Positions 35,095 through 43,930 are shown, counted from the stretch's first letter. The stretch is DNA of 64,000 nt from Streptomyces sp. NBC_00568 (GCF_026341855.1 NZ_JAPENW010000001.1:1674001-1738000), one strand, 5' to 3'. Program-made: numbers and translations. Notes: generated by a model not told the origin, from the letters alone.

Positions 35095-35155
35095 CCCCCG
35101 CGATGATCCCCGTCCTGTGTAGCCCCGTCCCGACGCGGGCAGATACGGTTCACCC

Positions 35156-35956
35156 ATGCCCGACTATCGCGATGACCTGCGCCTCGCCCATGTCCTGGCG
35201 GACGCCGCCGACGCCGCGACGATGGACCGGTTCAAGGCGCTCGACCTGAAGGTCGAGACCAAGCCGGACATGACGCCGGTGAGCGAGGCGGACAAGGCCG
35301 CCGAAGAACTCATCCGCGGCCAGCTCCAGCGGGCCAGGCCGCGCGACGCGATCCTCGGCGAGGAGTACGGCATCGAGGGCACGGGCCCGCGCCGCTGGGT
35401 CATCGACCCGATCGACGGCACCAAGAACTACGTCCGCGGTGTCCCCGTCTGGGCCACGCTGATCTCCCTGATGGAGGCGGGCGAGGGCGGCTACCAGCCG
35501 GTCGTCGGCGTCGTCTCCGCCCCCGCGCTCGGCCGTCGCTGGTGGGCGGCGAAGGGGCACGGCGCCTTCACCGGCCGCAGCCTGTCCTCGGCGAGCCGTC
35601 TGCGGGTCTCCAGCGTCTCGCGGATGGCCGATGCGTCCTTCGCGTACTCCTCGCTGTCCGGCTGGGAGGACCAGGGCCGCCTCGACGGCTTCCTCGACCT
35701 CACGAAGGCGGTCTGGCGCACTCGCGGTTACGGCGACTTCTGGCCCTACATGATGGTCGCCGAGGGCTCGGTGGACATCTGCGCCGAACCCGAGCTGTCG
35801 CTCTGGGACATGGCGGCGACCGCGATCGTGGTGACCGAGGCGGGCGGCTCCTTCACCGGCCTCGACGGACGCCCCGGCCCGCACAGCGGCAACGCGGCCG
35901 CGTCGAACGGCCTGCTCCACGACGAGATGCTGGGCTATCTCAACCAGCGGTACTAA
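35156..35956 (+). CDS. hisN: histidinol-phosphatase, inositol-monophosphatase type
   Basis: A 266-residue magnesium phosphatase of the IMPase superfamily. The metal site is visible as GEEYG (Glu), [15 protein letters not shown] (Asp, Asp and the GT loop) and ELSLWDMAA (third Asp). In actinobacteria this branch with NYVRGVPVW is HisN, removing phosphate from histidinol phosphate in histidine synthesis; an inositol-phosphatase role cannot be fully excluded from sequence alone. The ATG at 35156 ([12 protein letters not shown]) gives the normal N-terminus. It is monocistronic; beyond it begins the accessory stretch. Confidence 0.92.
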   Translation: MPDYRDDLRLAHVLADAADAATMDRFKALDLKVETKPDMTPVSEADKAAEELIRGQLQRARPRDAILGEEYGIEGTGPRRWVIDPIDGTKNYVRGVPVWATLISLMEAGEGGYQPVVGVVSAPALGRRWWAAKGHGAFTGRSLSSASRLRVSSVSRMADASFAYSSLSGWEDQGRLDGFLDLTKAVWRTRGYGDFWPYMMVAEGSVDICAEPELSLWDMAATAIVVTEAGGSFTGLDGRPGPHSGNAAASNGLLHDEMLGYLNQRY

Positions 35957-36120
35957 GGCCGATTACGGCCTGACCTGGGTGTTCCCTCCTCCCTCAGAGT
36001 CACTGGGCCGTCATGGGGCCGCGAGCAGCGTCAGCGCGTTGGGCGCTGACCAGAGAGCCGTCGACCGACAGTCACGGCGCCGGCGGCGCATGAGCGTGAG
36101 CCGGAAACCGAGCACTTCGT

Positions 36121-36145
36121 TCGGCGCAAAGCCTGTTTGCGCCGA
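36121..36145. terminator. hairpin upstream of the orphan gene
   Basis: TCGGCGCAAA and TTTGCGCCGA form a perfect 10-bp stem with loop GCCTG. It lies 165 bases after hisN and 83 bases before the orphan gene; a hisN terminator or a boundary of the inserted segment are both possible. Confidence 0.55.
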
Positions 36146-36227
36146 TGGCTACCTTGGGTAGTCAGGAGTCTTGGTGAACAGAATCTCACGCTTTTTGCCT
36201 AATTCTCCTTAGTGTGGTGGCAATTCC

Positions 36228-36974
36228 ATGAATACGGAACTGCTCGTGGCAACCCTTTCCGGGATTGTCGCCCTGGTGAGCGCGGCCTACAGCACTCAAG
36301 CGAACAGGAAGAATTCGCTTCTCGCAAACGACTTGGAGCGACAGAAGGTCGAGCACCGTCGCGCGCTGGAGCGACAGGACGTGATGAGCCGTTTTCGCGA
36401 CCCACTACTCTGGGCCGCCTTCGACTTTCAGTCCCGCCTCTTCAATATTGTCAATGGGTACTTTCTGCGAATTCACTTCACAGAATCCCGCGACCGACAG
36501 TACGCAATCCGCAGCACCCTGCATGTACTTGCCGAATACCTTGGATGGGTCGAGATCCTCAGGCACCGTATCTATTTCCTTGATCTCGGCAACAAAGAAG
36601 CCAATCGTCAGCTTGTAGCCCTGTCTACCCGTATCGGCGCCGTCCTGAACAGCGACGGCTACCCAGATCGGCACTTCCAGTTGTTTCGCAGCGACCAGAG
36701 AGCCATCGGGGAACTCGTAATAGCGGATGATAAAGATCACTGCATGGGATATGCAGAGTTCTGCACACGACTAGAATCGGATCCAGAGTTCGCCGACTGG
36801 TTCGCACGCCTATCCGCCAGTGTCACAGAATTGGCTTCAATTCCGGGACGGCATCCGCGCCTGGTTGACCTGCAGGTTGCCTTGATGGACTTGATCGATT
36901 TCCTTGACCCAGAGCAAGAACGTTTTCCCCAGAAACGCCGATTCAGAACCACAACCGAAGGCCAGTTGTACTGA
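36228..36974 (+). CDS. orphan membrane-anchored protein of foreign composition
   Basis: A 248-residue protein, function unknown. One N-terminal membrane helix (LLVATLSGIVALVSAAY, about residues 4-20) is followed by a charged, probably coiled-coil stretch (NRKNSLLANDLERQKVEHRRALERQ) and a soluble domain of about 190 residues rich in aromatic, Arg and Asp residues. Codon use differs sharply from neighbours: third positions are often A or T, and a sample (36421-36480) has only 26 G/C in 60 bases. This indicates recent transfer. The start is the ATG at 36228, with no clear ribosome site. Anchored helix plus coiled coil plus cytosolic domain is a layout seen in some phage-defence effectors, but nothing here proves that. 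Confidence 0.72.
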   Translation: MNTELLVATLSGIVALVSAAYSTQANRKNSLLANDLERQKVEHRRALERQDVMSRFRDPLLWAAFDFQSRLFNIVNGYFLRIHFTESRDRQYAIRSTLHVLAEYLGWVEILRHRIYFLDLGNKEANRQLVALSTRIGAVLNSDGYPDRHFQLFRSDQRAIGELVIADDKDHCMGYAEFCTRLESDPEFADWFARLSASVTELASIPGRHPRLVDLQVALMDLIDFLDPEQERFPQKRRFRTTTEGQLY

Positions 36975-37813
36975 CCGGCTAACAACGGCGCGCAACTACG
37001 ACCGTGTGCAGCAAGCCGCAACGATAGGCGACAACGGTCGTGCAGTCTCCGTCACGCCGCAGGGCGATACCCACGCCACTGAAGGAAGTGCTCGAAGCGG
37101 GTCTACTGGCGGCGCTTAGGCCAAGCCTGCTCGTTCTATGTGAGCCGGACGTTCGTAAAATCACAGGAGACAGCCGCCAGCCATTTGCGGGCGTACTTCG
37201 ATCAGCCTCTGGCGCTTTCGCGGCGCTTGGCTGCGGAGCGATTACTGCGAGACGACAGCTTGGACGACGGGAAACGGTCGGAAGTGCCGGGAGCGCTCGT
37301 GCTGGCAATAGCAGCCGACTCGAAGGCCACGCCGAACGACGAGAAGCAGGCAGCCTCATCCACGTGACGTGGGCCCGAGTCATGTTGGGGCGGATGTCAG
37401 CGACTTCGCGTTCGACCCACCGTAAATCTACCGATCGGCAGATTTGCGCCGCCGCATGAGCAAGGCCTTCTACCCCTGACGCTGGGCCGCCCGTGGGCCG
37501 TCCGACGGGGACCTGCAACAGCCACCAACGACGACCACAAAATGCAGATCTCCGGCCGGGTGCAGAACGATGCCGCACCCTGCCGGACAGTCAGATCAAT
37601 ACCAGCGGTACTAGTGACGTCCGGTCAACCCGGGCCCGGCCGTTCCGCGTTGTCTGGCGTTCTTCCCGGCAGGCCGCCGCGAGAAGGCCGACTGCAGCCG
37701 ACCTGACCGGCGCACGACGCGTCGGTCAGGTCCCGCAAGGCCGGGGGACGGACGTACGTAGCCGTGATGTGACTGTGACGCACCGCGTTGCCGCTCGATG
37801 CCATGCTGCGGAT
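36975..37813. other. gene-free accessory stretch
   Basis: About 840 bases with no credible gene. Composition is mixed between the AT-richer orphan and the host. A 75-codon frame at 37140-37367 has a protein-like look (RAYFDQPLALSRRLAAERLL) but no ribosome site and no family, so it may be a decayed gene remnant. No transposase, integrase, tRNA end or obvious target duplication was seen. Confidence 0.5.
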
Positions 37814-38320
37814 ATGTCTGATGAATCGCTCGCCGAGAGAGCCATTCCGGCCACGTCGCTGTCGGCACCGGCACCGGCAGAGCCTGCGCGGGGGCATCGG
37901 TGGTGGGGCGTCGTGGCGGCGTCGGCGGCGGCCGGGCTCGTGATCGGTTCGGGTGCCGTCGCCCTGGCGTGGAATCTCTCCGGGTCCGGGGACGGCCAGG
38001 CGTTCACGCTGGTGGGGCAGGTGCAGATCGGGGGCAGCTCAGGAGCCTCGGGGCCTTGCAGCGGCGATCAGGAGTTCGGTGACCTCGACAAGGGTGCGCC
38101 GGTGACCGTCTTCGACTCGGCGGGCCGGGTCGTCGCGACCGGGTCACTCGGAAGCGGCGCCTACGACGCCTTCGCGAGGTGCGCCTTCCCGATCGCCGTG
38201 CGGGGCGTGCCGGGCGGATCGAACTCGTACACGGTGCAGGTCGGTTGGCACGCGAAGAAGAGGATCACGAACGAGGAGGCGCGGACCGGAAGCCTGGTCG
38301 TGAAGTTCGGCATGGCGTGA
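37814..38320 (+). CDS. single-pass membrane or secreted protein of unknown function
   Basis: A 168-residue protein with a 30-residue cytoplasmic N-terminus, one membrane helix (WWGVVAASAAAGLVIGSGAVALAW, about 31-54) and an extracellular domain of about 115 residues. The outer part has two cysteines (GPCSGDQ and FARCAFP) likely to pair, and a beta-rich pattern (APVTVFDSAGRVVATGSL, SYTVQVGWHAKKRITNEEA) similar to small streptomycete proteins of unknown role. The ATG at 37814 is chosen by composition; no good ribosome site is seen. GC content returns to host level, so it may be native rather than part of the transferred segment. Confidence 0.68.
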   Translation: MSDESLAERAIPATSLSAPAPAEPARGHRWWGVVAASAAAGLVIGSGAVALAWNLSGSGDGQAFTLVGQVQIGGSSGASGPCSGDQEFGDLDKGAPVTVFDSAGRVVATGSLGSGAYDAFARCAFPIAVRGVPGGSNSYTVQVGWHAKKRITNEEARTGSLVVKFGMA

Positions 38321-38624
38321 TCGGAATCCGGCCTCGCGGGTGCGTTGCGCATGCCGGCCCGGCACGCGAAGAGGTGCCGCACCTCAGCGGCCGGAGCAGT
38401 CGGCACCGGCGGTACCGGCGCGACGCGTGAGCAGCCCCGGCCGGCCCGGGACTGCTGAGTAACCCCCGGGCGCCCCCGAACTCACGGCACACGCCCCCTT
38501 GTTGACCCTCCCTTTAACTGCGACCCTGAGAGCTCCCCCACTTGTGAACTTGTGAACCGCTTCTCTTTGCGCTCCACCAAGGAGCCGAGGAGCCGGCGGA
38601 TCACCAAGGAGGTGGCTCCAGCCC
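38321..38624. other. spacer upstream of the CBS gene
   Basis: About 300 bases without a gene. AT-richer DNA at about 38500-38575 probably holds the promoter of the CBS-domain gene. AAGGAGG lies at 38606-38612. Confidence 0.5.
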
Positions 38625-39017
38625 ATGCTCGTTCGCGACGCCATGAGCACGGTGGTCCTCACCATCGGCCCGGCACACACGCTCCGCCAGGCGGCCCGTC
38701 TGATGTCCGCACGCCGCGTCGGCGCGGCGGTGGTCCTCGACGAGGACTCCTCCGGCCTCGGCATCCTCACCGAGCGCGACATCCTCAACTCCCTCGCCCA
38801 CGGCCAGAACCCGGACTCCGAGACCGCAGGCAGCCACACCACCACCGACGTCGTCTTCGCGGCATCCTCCTGGACCTTGGAGGAGGCCGCGTCCGCGATG
38901 TCGCACGGCGGCTTCCGGCACCTGATCGTGCTCGACGGCAGCGGCCCGGTCGGCATCGTCTCGGTGCGCGACATCATCCGCTGCTGGGCGCCCGCGCGGC
39001 AGAACGTACCGGCCTGA
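38625..39017 (+). CDS. CBS-domain pair protein
   Basis: A 130-residue protein made of two tandem CBS domains (about 1-60 and 70-125), a fold that binds adenosine nucleotides as an energy or ligand sensor. The first reads VRDAMSTVVLTIGPAHTLRQ then ILTERDILNSL; the second ends VGIVSVRDIIRCW. No catalytic domain is attached, so it is a stand-alone sensor whose partner is unknown. The ATG at 38625 follows AAGGAGG by 12 bases, slightly long. A 20-bp terminator separates it from the convergent catalase gene. Confidence 0.88.
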   Translation: MLVRDAMSTVVLTIGPAHTLRQAARLMSARRVGAAVVLDEDSSGLGILTERDILNSLAHGQNPDSETAGSHTTTDVVFAASSWTLEEAASAMSHGGFRHLIVLDGSGPVGIVSVRDIIRCWAPARQNVPA

Positions 39018-39023
39018 GCACAC

Positions 39024-39068
39024 GAGCGGGCCGGAGTCCCGGGGTGAACCCGGGACTCCGGCCCGCTC
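39024..39068. terminator. bidirectional terminator between CBS gene and catalase
   Basis: A perfect 20-bp stem (39024-39043 with 39049-39068) and loop GTGAA, placed between two convergent genes. Confidence 0.88.
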
Positions 39069-39111
39069 GCCCACCGTAGACAGGCGCACCCGTCACACCC
39101 GTCGCCCGCGG

Positions 39112-40563
39112 TCAGCCCCGCAGGGCCCGGACGGCGGCTTCCAGTCGCTTGCCGAAGTCACCGTCAGCCCGACGGAAGTTGTCGATCGCGCGCTCGGCGA
39201 TGTCGTCACGGGAGACCTTGGCGATGAAGCCCGCCAGGTTCTCGATCAGCCGGCCCTTCTCGTCCTCGGACATCAGGCGGTAGAGGTTGCCCGCCTGCAC
39301 GAAGTCGTCGTCCTCGGAGTGGACCGGGGCCGCCGTGGCACCGGTGCCACCGGTGACCGCGACCGGCTGCCACAGCGGCCGGTCCGTCTGGAAGGGGCCG
39401 CCGAAGCTGTTCGGCTCGTAGTTCTTCGCGCCCTTGTGGCGGCCGTCGTACAGGAAACCGTCGCGCGCGTGGGTGCGCGCCTCGGTGGCGTGCGGGCGGT
39501 TCACCGGCAGATGGTCGGCGTTGATCCCGACCCGGTAGCGGTGCGCGTCCCCGTACGCGAACAGCCGCCCCTGGAGCATCTTGTCGGGCGAGGGCCCGAT
39601 CCCCGGAACGAAGTGCGCCGGGGAGAAGATGCTCTGCTCGACCTCGGCGAAGATGTTCTCCGGGTTGCGGTCGAGCTCCAGCCTGCCGATCTCGATCGGC
39701 GGGTAGTCCTCGTGCGGCCACACCTTGGTGAGGTCGAACGGGTTGAAGCGGTACGTCGCCGCCTCGGCCGCGGGCATGATCTGCACCTGCACGGTCCAGG
39801 ACGGGAAGTCACCGCGCTCGATGGCCTCGCGCAGGTCGCGCTGGTGGGAGTCGGGATCCTCACCGGCGAGCCGGCCGGCCTCGGCCTGGGTGAGGTTCTT
39901 GATGCCCTGGTCGGTCTTGAAGTGGTACTTGACCCAGAAGACCTCGCCGGCCTCGTTGTTCCACTGGTAGGTGTGCGAGCCGTACCCGTTGAGGTGCCGG
40001 TAGGAGGCGGGGATTCCCCGGTCGCCGAAGAGCCAGGTCACCTGGTGGGTGCTCTCCGGGCTCAGGCCCCAGAAGTCCCACACGTTGTCGGCCTCCTGGG
40101 AGCCCGTGTACGGGTCGCGCTTCTGCGTGTGGATGAAGTCGGGGAACTTGATGGCGTCCTTGATGAAGAACACCGGGGTGTTGTTGCCGACGAGGTCGTA
40201 GTTGCCCTCCTCGGTGTAGAACTTCAGCGCGAAGCCGCGGGGGTCCCGCACGGCGTCCGCGGATCCGAGGTTCCCGGCCACCGTCGAGAACCGCAGGAAG
40301 GTCTCGGTCCGCTTGCCGACCTCGGAGAGGAACGCGGCGCGGGTCCACCGCGAGACATCACGGGTCAGCGTGAAGGTGCCGTACGCGGCGGCACCGCGCG
40401 CGTGGACGACACGCTCCGGAATGCGCTCCCGGTTGAAGTGCGCGAGCTTCTCCAGCAGGAGCTGGTCCTGTACGAGGACGGGCCCGCCGACGCCCGCGGT
40501 CTCGCTGTTCTGATTGTCGGCGACCGGCGCACCGGCCTCCGTCGTAAGCGGTCCCTGCGTCAC
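39112..40563 (-). CDS. monofunctional heme catalase (CatA-like)
   Basis: A 483-residue clade-3-type small-subunit catalase breaking down hydrogen peroxide. The distal His is in [12 protein letters not shown], the Asn in [10 protein letters not shown], and the proximal heme Tyr in [12 protein letters not shown]. The sequence closely follows the recalled S. coelicolor CatA. I take the GTG at 40563 ([11 protein letters not shown]) because GGAGG lies exactly five bases before it; ATG 40581 and GTG 40608 lack this. It is divergent from a Fur-family gene, with the palindrome TTAGACAATGTCTAA between them, so peroxide-dependent repression by that regulator is inferred, as for the CatR-catA system. 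Confidence 0.95.
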   Translation of the reverse strand: MTQGPLTTEAGAPVADNQNSETAGVGGPVLVQDQLLLEKLAHFNRERIPERVVHARGAAAYGTFTLTRDVSRWTRAAFLSEVGKRTETFLRFSTVAGNLGSADAVRDPRGFALKFYTEEGNYDLVGNNTPVFFIKDAIKFPDFIHTQKRDPYTGSQEADNVWDFWGLSPESTHQVTWLFGDRGIPASYRHLNGYGSHTYQWNNEAGEVFWVKYHFKTDQGIKNLTQAEAGRLAGEDPDSHQRDLREAIERGDFPSWTVQVQIMPAAEAATYRFNPFDLTKVWPHEDYPPIEIGRLELDRNPENIFAEVEQSIFSPAHFVPGIGPSPDKMLQGRLFAYGDAHRYRVGINADHLPVNRPHATEARTHARDGFLYDGRHKGAKNYEPNSFGGPFQTDRPLWQPVAVTGGTGATAAPVHSEDDDFVQAGNLYRLMSEDEKGRLIENLAGFIAKVSRDDIAERAIDNFRRADGDFGKRLEAAVRALRG

Positions 40564-40628
40564 GTGCGCCTCCAGCGTCATCCAGGCCGGTCCGGCCCCC
40601 TTGGCCACTACCGAACCCTGACCTTACA

Positions 40629-40643
40629 TTAGACAATGTCTAA
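40629..40643. promoter_or_regulatory. Fur/CatR-type operator
   Basis: TTAGACAATGTCTAA is a perfect 7-1-7 palindrome, the form of Per/Fur boxes, midway between catalase (start 40563) and the Fur-family gene (start 40709). A single operator could control both directions. Confidence 0.82.
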
Positions 40644-40708
40644 GTCAATTCAGCTTCTAAAGTCACACCTGTTCGGGATCTGGTTCACCTGCTGTTACGC
40701 TGACCTGT

Positions 40709-41134
40709 ATGAGTGACCTGTTGGAACGACTGCGCGGACGTGGATGGCGGATGACCGCGCAGCGACGTGTCGTGGCCGAGGTCCTCGACGGCGATCACGT
40801 CCATCTGACGGCCGACGAGGTGCACGCCCGGGCCGTGGCCAAGCTGCCCGAGATCTCCCGGGCGACCGTCTACAACACGCTGGGTGAGCTGGTCTCGCTC
40901 GGCGAGGTGCTGGAAGTCGCCACGGACAAGCGCGCCAAGCGGTACGACCCGAACGCGCACCGGCCGCACCACCATCTGGTCTGCGCCCAGTGCGGCGCGA
41001 TCCGCGACGTCCACCCGATCGGCAACCCGCTGACCGACCTCCCCGACTCGGAGCGCTTCGGCTTCACGGTCTCGGACGTCGAGGTGACGTACCGCGGCGT
41101 CTGCCCGAACTGCGCGGCGGCAACGGCGGCATAG
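40709..41134 (+). CDS. Fur-family regulator (peroxide/metal sensor, CatR-like)
   Basis: A 141-residue Fur-family repressor. The N-terminal winged helix (about 1-80) contains RMTAQRRVVAEVL and EISRATVYNTLGELVSLGE, the DNA-recognition helix. The C-terminal dimer domain has the metal-site motif HRPHHHLVCAQCG and a second CPNC pair, together the Cys4 structural zinc site. Divergence from catalase across a palindromic operator suggests a PerR/CatR-type role, with oxidation or metal loss relieving repression of catalase. Sequence alone does not separate peroxide from iron sensing. The ATG at 40709 has no strong ribosome site. A terminator follows at 41147. Confidence 0.9.
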   Translation: MSDLLERLRGRGWRMTAQRRVVAEVLDGDHVHLTADEVHARAVAKLPEISRATVYNTLGELVSLGEVLEVATDKRAKRYDPNAHRPHHHLVCAQCGAIRDVHPIGNPLTDLPDSERFGFTVSDVEVTYRGVCPNCAAATAA

Positions 41135-41146
41135 AAGCACGCACAC

Positions 41147-41181
41147 GAAAGCCCCGGCACGCGACGCGCGCCGGGGCTTTC
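41147..41181 (+). terminator. terminator after the Fur-family gene
   Basis: A 12-bp stem GAAAGCCCCGGC / GCCGGGGCTTTC with an 11-base loop, ending in a short T run; 13 bases after the stop. Confidence 0.88.
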
Positions 41182-41199
41182 CGCTGCCCTCTGCCCGCC

Positions 41200-41332
41200 G
41201 TTCGGCGTTCGGCGTTCGGCGTTCGGCGTTCGGCGTTCGGCGTTCGGCGTTCGGCGTTCGGCGTTCGGCGTTCGGCGTTCGGCGTTCGGCGTTCGGCGTT
41301 CGGCGTTCGGCGTTCGGCGTTCGGCGTTCGGC
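41200..41332. repeat. (GTTCGGC)19 tandem repeat
   Basis: Nineteen uninterrupted exact copies of the heptamer GTTCGGC (133 bases). The array lies between the Fur-gene terminator and the terminator of the initiator tRNA, outside any gene. Because 7 is not a multiple of 3, every reading frame through it cycles the same peptide period (RRTPNAE or AFGVRRS), which produces false open frames on both strands. Confidence 0.97.
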
Positions 41333-41364
41333 GGAGCGCTTCCGCTCCACGGCCCGGGAACACA

Positions 41365-41400
41365 CCGAGGGCCGGAACCCTTTCGGATTCCGGCCCTCGG
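41365..41400 (-). terminator. terminator of the first initiator tRNA
   Basis: A 13-bp stem CCGAGGGCCGGAA / TTCCGGCCCTCGG with a 10-base loop, 8 bases beyond the tRNA 3' end on the minus strand. Confidence 0.85.
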
Positions 41401-41407
41401 CCTTCAG

Positions 41408-41481
41408 TAGCGGGGACAGGATTTGAACCTGCGACCTCTGGGTTATGAGCCCAGCGAGCTACCGAGCTGCTCCACCCCGCG
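41408..41481 (-). tRNA. tRNA-fMet (anticodon CAT), copy 1
   Basis: A 74-base cloverleaf on the minus strand: acceptor CGCGGGG, D arm AGCTCGGTAGCT, anticodon arm CTGGG-CTCATAA-CCCAG, T arm GCAGG-TTCAAAT-CCTGT. Three consecutive G-C pairs at the base of the anticodon stem and an unpaired first base of the acceptor (C1 opposite T72) mark an initiator tRNA. CCA is not encoded. It is identical to the copy at 43975. Confidence 0.95.
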
Positions 41482-41894
41482 TCGATGAACTGAACAGTAC
41501 GTCAACTCTGTGGCCAGCGCAAATCCCTTGATCGAACACTCCGCAGGCAGCTCTTGAGGCCCTGTTCTGCCCCGGGCGGGACGGCCGCCGGCACGCCGGA
41601 GCGAGCCGAAGGGGAGCCCCGCACGCTCAACCCGAAACAGGCCCCGGCCTTGCCCAGCCAAGGGCGCACCCACACGCTGAGGCCGATCCGGGACCCCGCA
41701 CGCCCAGGTCGGGGTCCGGGACGCTCAGGCCGGGGCTCGGGACGCTCAGGCGGAGCTCGGGACGCTCAGGCCAGGGCCGGGGACGCTCAAGCCAGGGCAA
41801 GGCGGACCCGCTCACCTCGGAACGGAGCCCGGCGCGGGTCTCAGGCCGGACAGGGGCCCTGGCCGAGCCTCGCGACCCGGCCGCCCGCCGCACC
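41482..41894. repeat. spacer with four direct repeats
   Basis: No gene is supported in these 413 bases. Four copies of a ~20-base unit built on GGGACGCTCAGG start at about 41718, 41739, 41759 and 41779 (the last ends CAA). The promoter of tRNA-fMet copy 1 must lie near 41490-41540, where the DNA is AT-richer. Confidence 0.65.
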
Positions 41895-43745
41895 TCACGC
41901 GGACAGCTCCTCCCGCAGAGCGTCCCGCAGCCGCGCCGCCCGTTCGGAGACCTCCGCCGGCCCCAGGGACACGGCCCGGTCGGCCCAGCGCTGCCCCTCC
42001 GCCAGCTCCCCGCTCCGCGCGTACACGAGCGCCAGCCGAAGGGCCGCCCGCCCGTGCCCCGCGTCGGCCGCGCGGGTCCACCACAGCGCCGCCTCCGGCT
42101 CGCTCCCCTCGCGGGCCAGGAGCAACCCGAGATTGAAGGCGCCGTTGCGCGACCCGGCCTCGGCGGCCTCGCGGTACCAACGGGCCGCCTCCACCACGTC
42201 GCCCCGCGCCGCGGCCAGCATCCCGACCCGCACCTGCGCACGCCGGTGCCCCTGGGACGCCGCCCGCTCGTACCACTCCTCGCACTCGCTCTTCTCCTGC
42301 GCGGGCTCCCCGAGTTCGTGCGCGGGCGCCGGCGGGCGCCGGGCGTCGAGCACGGCGGCCAGCCGGTAGGCGGCCTCGGCGCTGCCGCCTCCCGCGGCGC
42401 ACCGCAGATGCCGCTCCGCCGCAGGCTCGTCGCCCTCCCGCAGCCGGGCGATGGCGACCTGGAGCGCCGCCTCCGTGTGCCCGGCGGCGGCCGCCCGCTC
42501 GTACCACCGCAGCGCGGCGGCGTCATCGCTGTCGGTGGCGCGTCCGGCGTGCAGGATGCCGAGGTTGAACGCGGCGTCCACACTCCCGGCCTCCGCCGCC
42601 TTGGAGAACCACGGCTCGGCTCCGGCCGCGTCGCCGACCTGGAGCAGCAGGATCGCCAGAGCGTTCGCGGCCTCCCGATGACCGGCGTACGCGGCCCTGC
42701 GGTACCACTGCTCGGCCTGCGCGGTCCGCCCCTGCTCGGCGCAGAGCAGTCCGAGGTTGTACGCGCCGTTCACATCCCCCGCGTCCATCGCGGCCCGGTA
42801 CCACCGCTCGGCGGTCTGCGTCTCACCGCGCTCGGCGTGCTGGGCGCCCAGCGCGTTGGCGGCGTTCCCGTCCCCGTCCTGCGCGGCCCGCAGCCACCAG
42901 ACGGCGGCGCTCTCGGGGTCCCCGGCGTCGCGCAGCAGGAACCCGAGGGCGCAAGCGGCACGCGCCTCCCCGTCCTTGGCGGACGTCAGATACCAGCGCC
43001 CGGCCTCCTTGAGGTCGCCCCGCTTCTCCAGGATCGCCCCGAGGTGCAGCGCGGCCCTCCGGTGCCCGCGCGCGGCCGCCTGCCGGTACCACTGCTCGGC
43101 ATCCTCACCCGCGGCACCGATGACACCGTTGTCACCTACGGCCTCACCCGAGTCCAGGGCCTTGCGATCAAGCGTTCGCGCCAGCCGGTACGCGGCCTCG
43201 CGGTGCCCTCGCTCGGCGGCGGCCCGCATCCACTGCTCGGCACCCACATCACTGCGGTGCTCCAGCAGATCGGCGAGCGCGTACGCGCCGAGGGCGTGGC
43301 CCTGCTCGGCGGACTGGCGCAGCCAGTACTCGGCGGCGGGCTCGTCGCCGCGCTCGCGGTGGTACCGGCCGAGCGCGTGCGCGGCGGCCGCGCTACCGGC
43401 GACGGCGGCGATCCGCCACCACCCGGCGGCCTCCTCCGGGTATCCGCGCTGGTGCAGGAGGACACCCAGATTGTTGGCGGCCGCGCGGTCACCGGCGGCG
43501 GTGGCCGCGCGCAGGTGGGATTCGGCTGCGTCGAGATCGCCGCGGCGCAGCAGCATGGCTCCGAGGACGCTCATCGCCTCGACGTCGCCGGCTTCGGCGG
43601 CCGACCACTGGCGCGCCTCCTCGGCAGCCTCGCCGGTCTCGTCCCGGTCGGAAGGCTGCGTGAGATCCGCAGGCTGCACAAAGTCGGCAGGCTGCGCAAA
43701 CCGCCCTGTATCCAACAGAGTTGCCTTGTCCCCCATAACGTCCAT
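41895..43745 (-). CDS. Sel1/TPR-repeat protein
   Basis: A 616-residue cytoplasmic solenoid protein. After a 40-residue acidic N-terminus, nearly the whole chain consists of about 36-residue Sel1-like repeats with the pattern A-E-x-W-Y-R-x-A-A-x-x-G-H-x-x-A (for example DAEQWYRQAAARGHRRAALH, TAERWYRAAMDAGDVNGAYN); about 14 can be counted. Such proteins are adaptors for complex assembly. No enzymatic domain or membrane segment is seen. The ATG at 43745 has AGGTGG upstream; ATG 43736 is a close alternative. The gene sits between two identical initiator tRNA genes in the same orientation. Specific function is unknown. Confidence 0.85.
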   Translation of the reverse strand: MDVMGDKATLLDTGRFAQPADFVQPADLTQPSDRDETGEAAEEARQWSAAEAGDVEAMSVLGAMLLRRGDLDAAESHLRAATAAGDRAAANNLGVLLHQRGYPEEAAGWWRIAAVAGSAAAAHALGRYHRERGDEPAAEYWLRQSAEQGHALGAYALADLLEHRSDVGAEQWMRAAAERGHREAAYRLARTLDRKALDSGEAVGDNGVIGAAGEDAEQWYRQAAARGHRRAALHLGAILEKRGDLKEAGRWYLTSAKDGEARAACALGFLLRDAGDPESAAVWWLRAAQDGDGNAANALGAQHAERGETQTAERWYRAAMDAGDVNGAYNLGLLCAEQGRTAQAEQWYRRAAYAGHREAANALAILLLQVGDAAGAEPWFSKAAEAGSVDAAFNLGILHAGRATDSDDAAALRWYERAAAAGHTEAALQVAIARLREGDEPAAERHLRCAAGGGSAEAAYRLAAVLDARRPPAPAHELGEPAQEKSECEEWYERAASQGHRRAQVRVGMLAAARGDVVEAARWYREAAEAGSRNGAFNLGLLLAREGSEPEAALWWTRAADAGHGRAALRLALVYARSGELAEGQRWADRAVSLGPAEVSERAARLRDALREELSA

Positions 43746-43930
43746 CGTCGCACCACCTGCAACCTGGGTACACCTGGTATACCGCAGCCAGTGAGGTCAC
43801 TTCAGCGTTTTGTCGACATGCCCACAGAGAGACAAGTCAAACACAGATCGCCCAACTCCCCTCGCATGTCGCGGCACTTCACACGAGTCGCCAGGTCACC
43901 AGGGGCGCCCCGGCGTGGCGTCACACACGT

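Noticed and set aside
37140..37367. 75-codon frame in the accessory stretch
   Set aside because: Protein-like in part, but no ribosome site, no family and unusual start context; recorded only as a possible remnant.
36975..37813. Integrated plasmid or phage remnant
   Set aside because: No integrase, transposase, att-like duplication or tRNA junction is visible; only composition is unusual.
41200..41332. CRISPR array
   Set aside because: Repeats are 7 bases and uninterrupted, with no spacers and no cas genes.
41064..41365. Repetitive proteins (RRTPNAE or AFGVRRS repeats) on both strands
   Set aside because: They are translations of the GTTCGGC heptamer array; the period repeats every 21 bases in any frame and there is no ribosome site.
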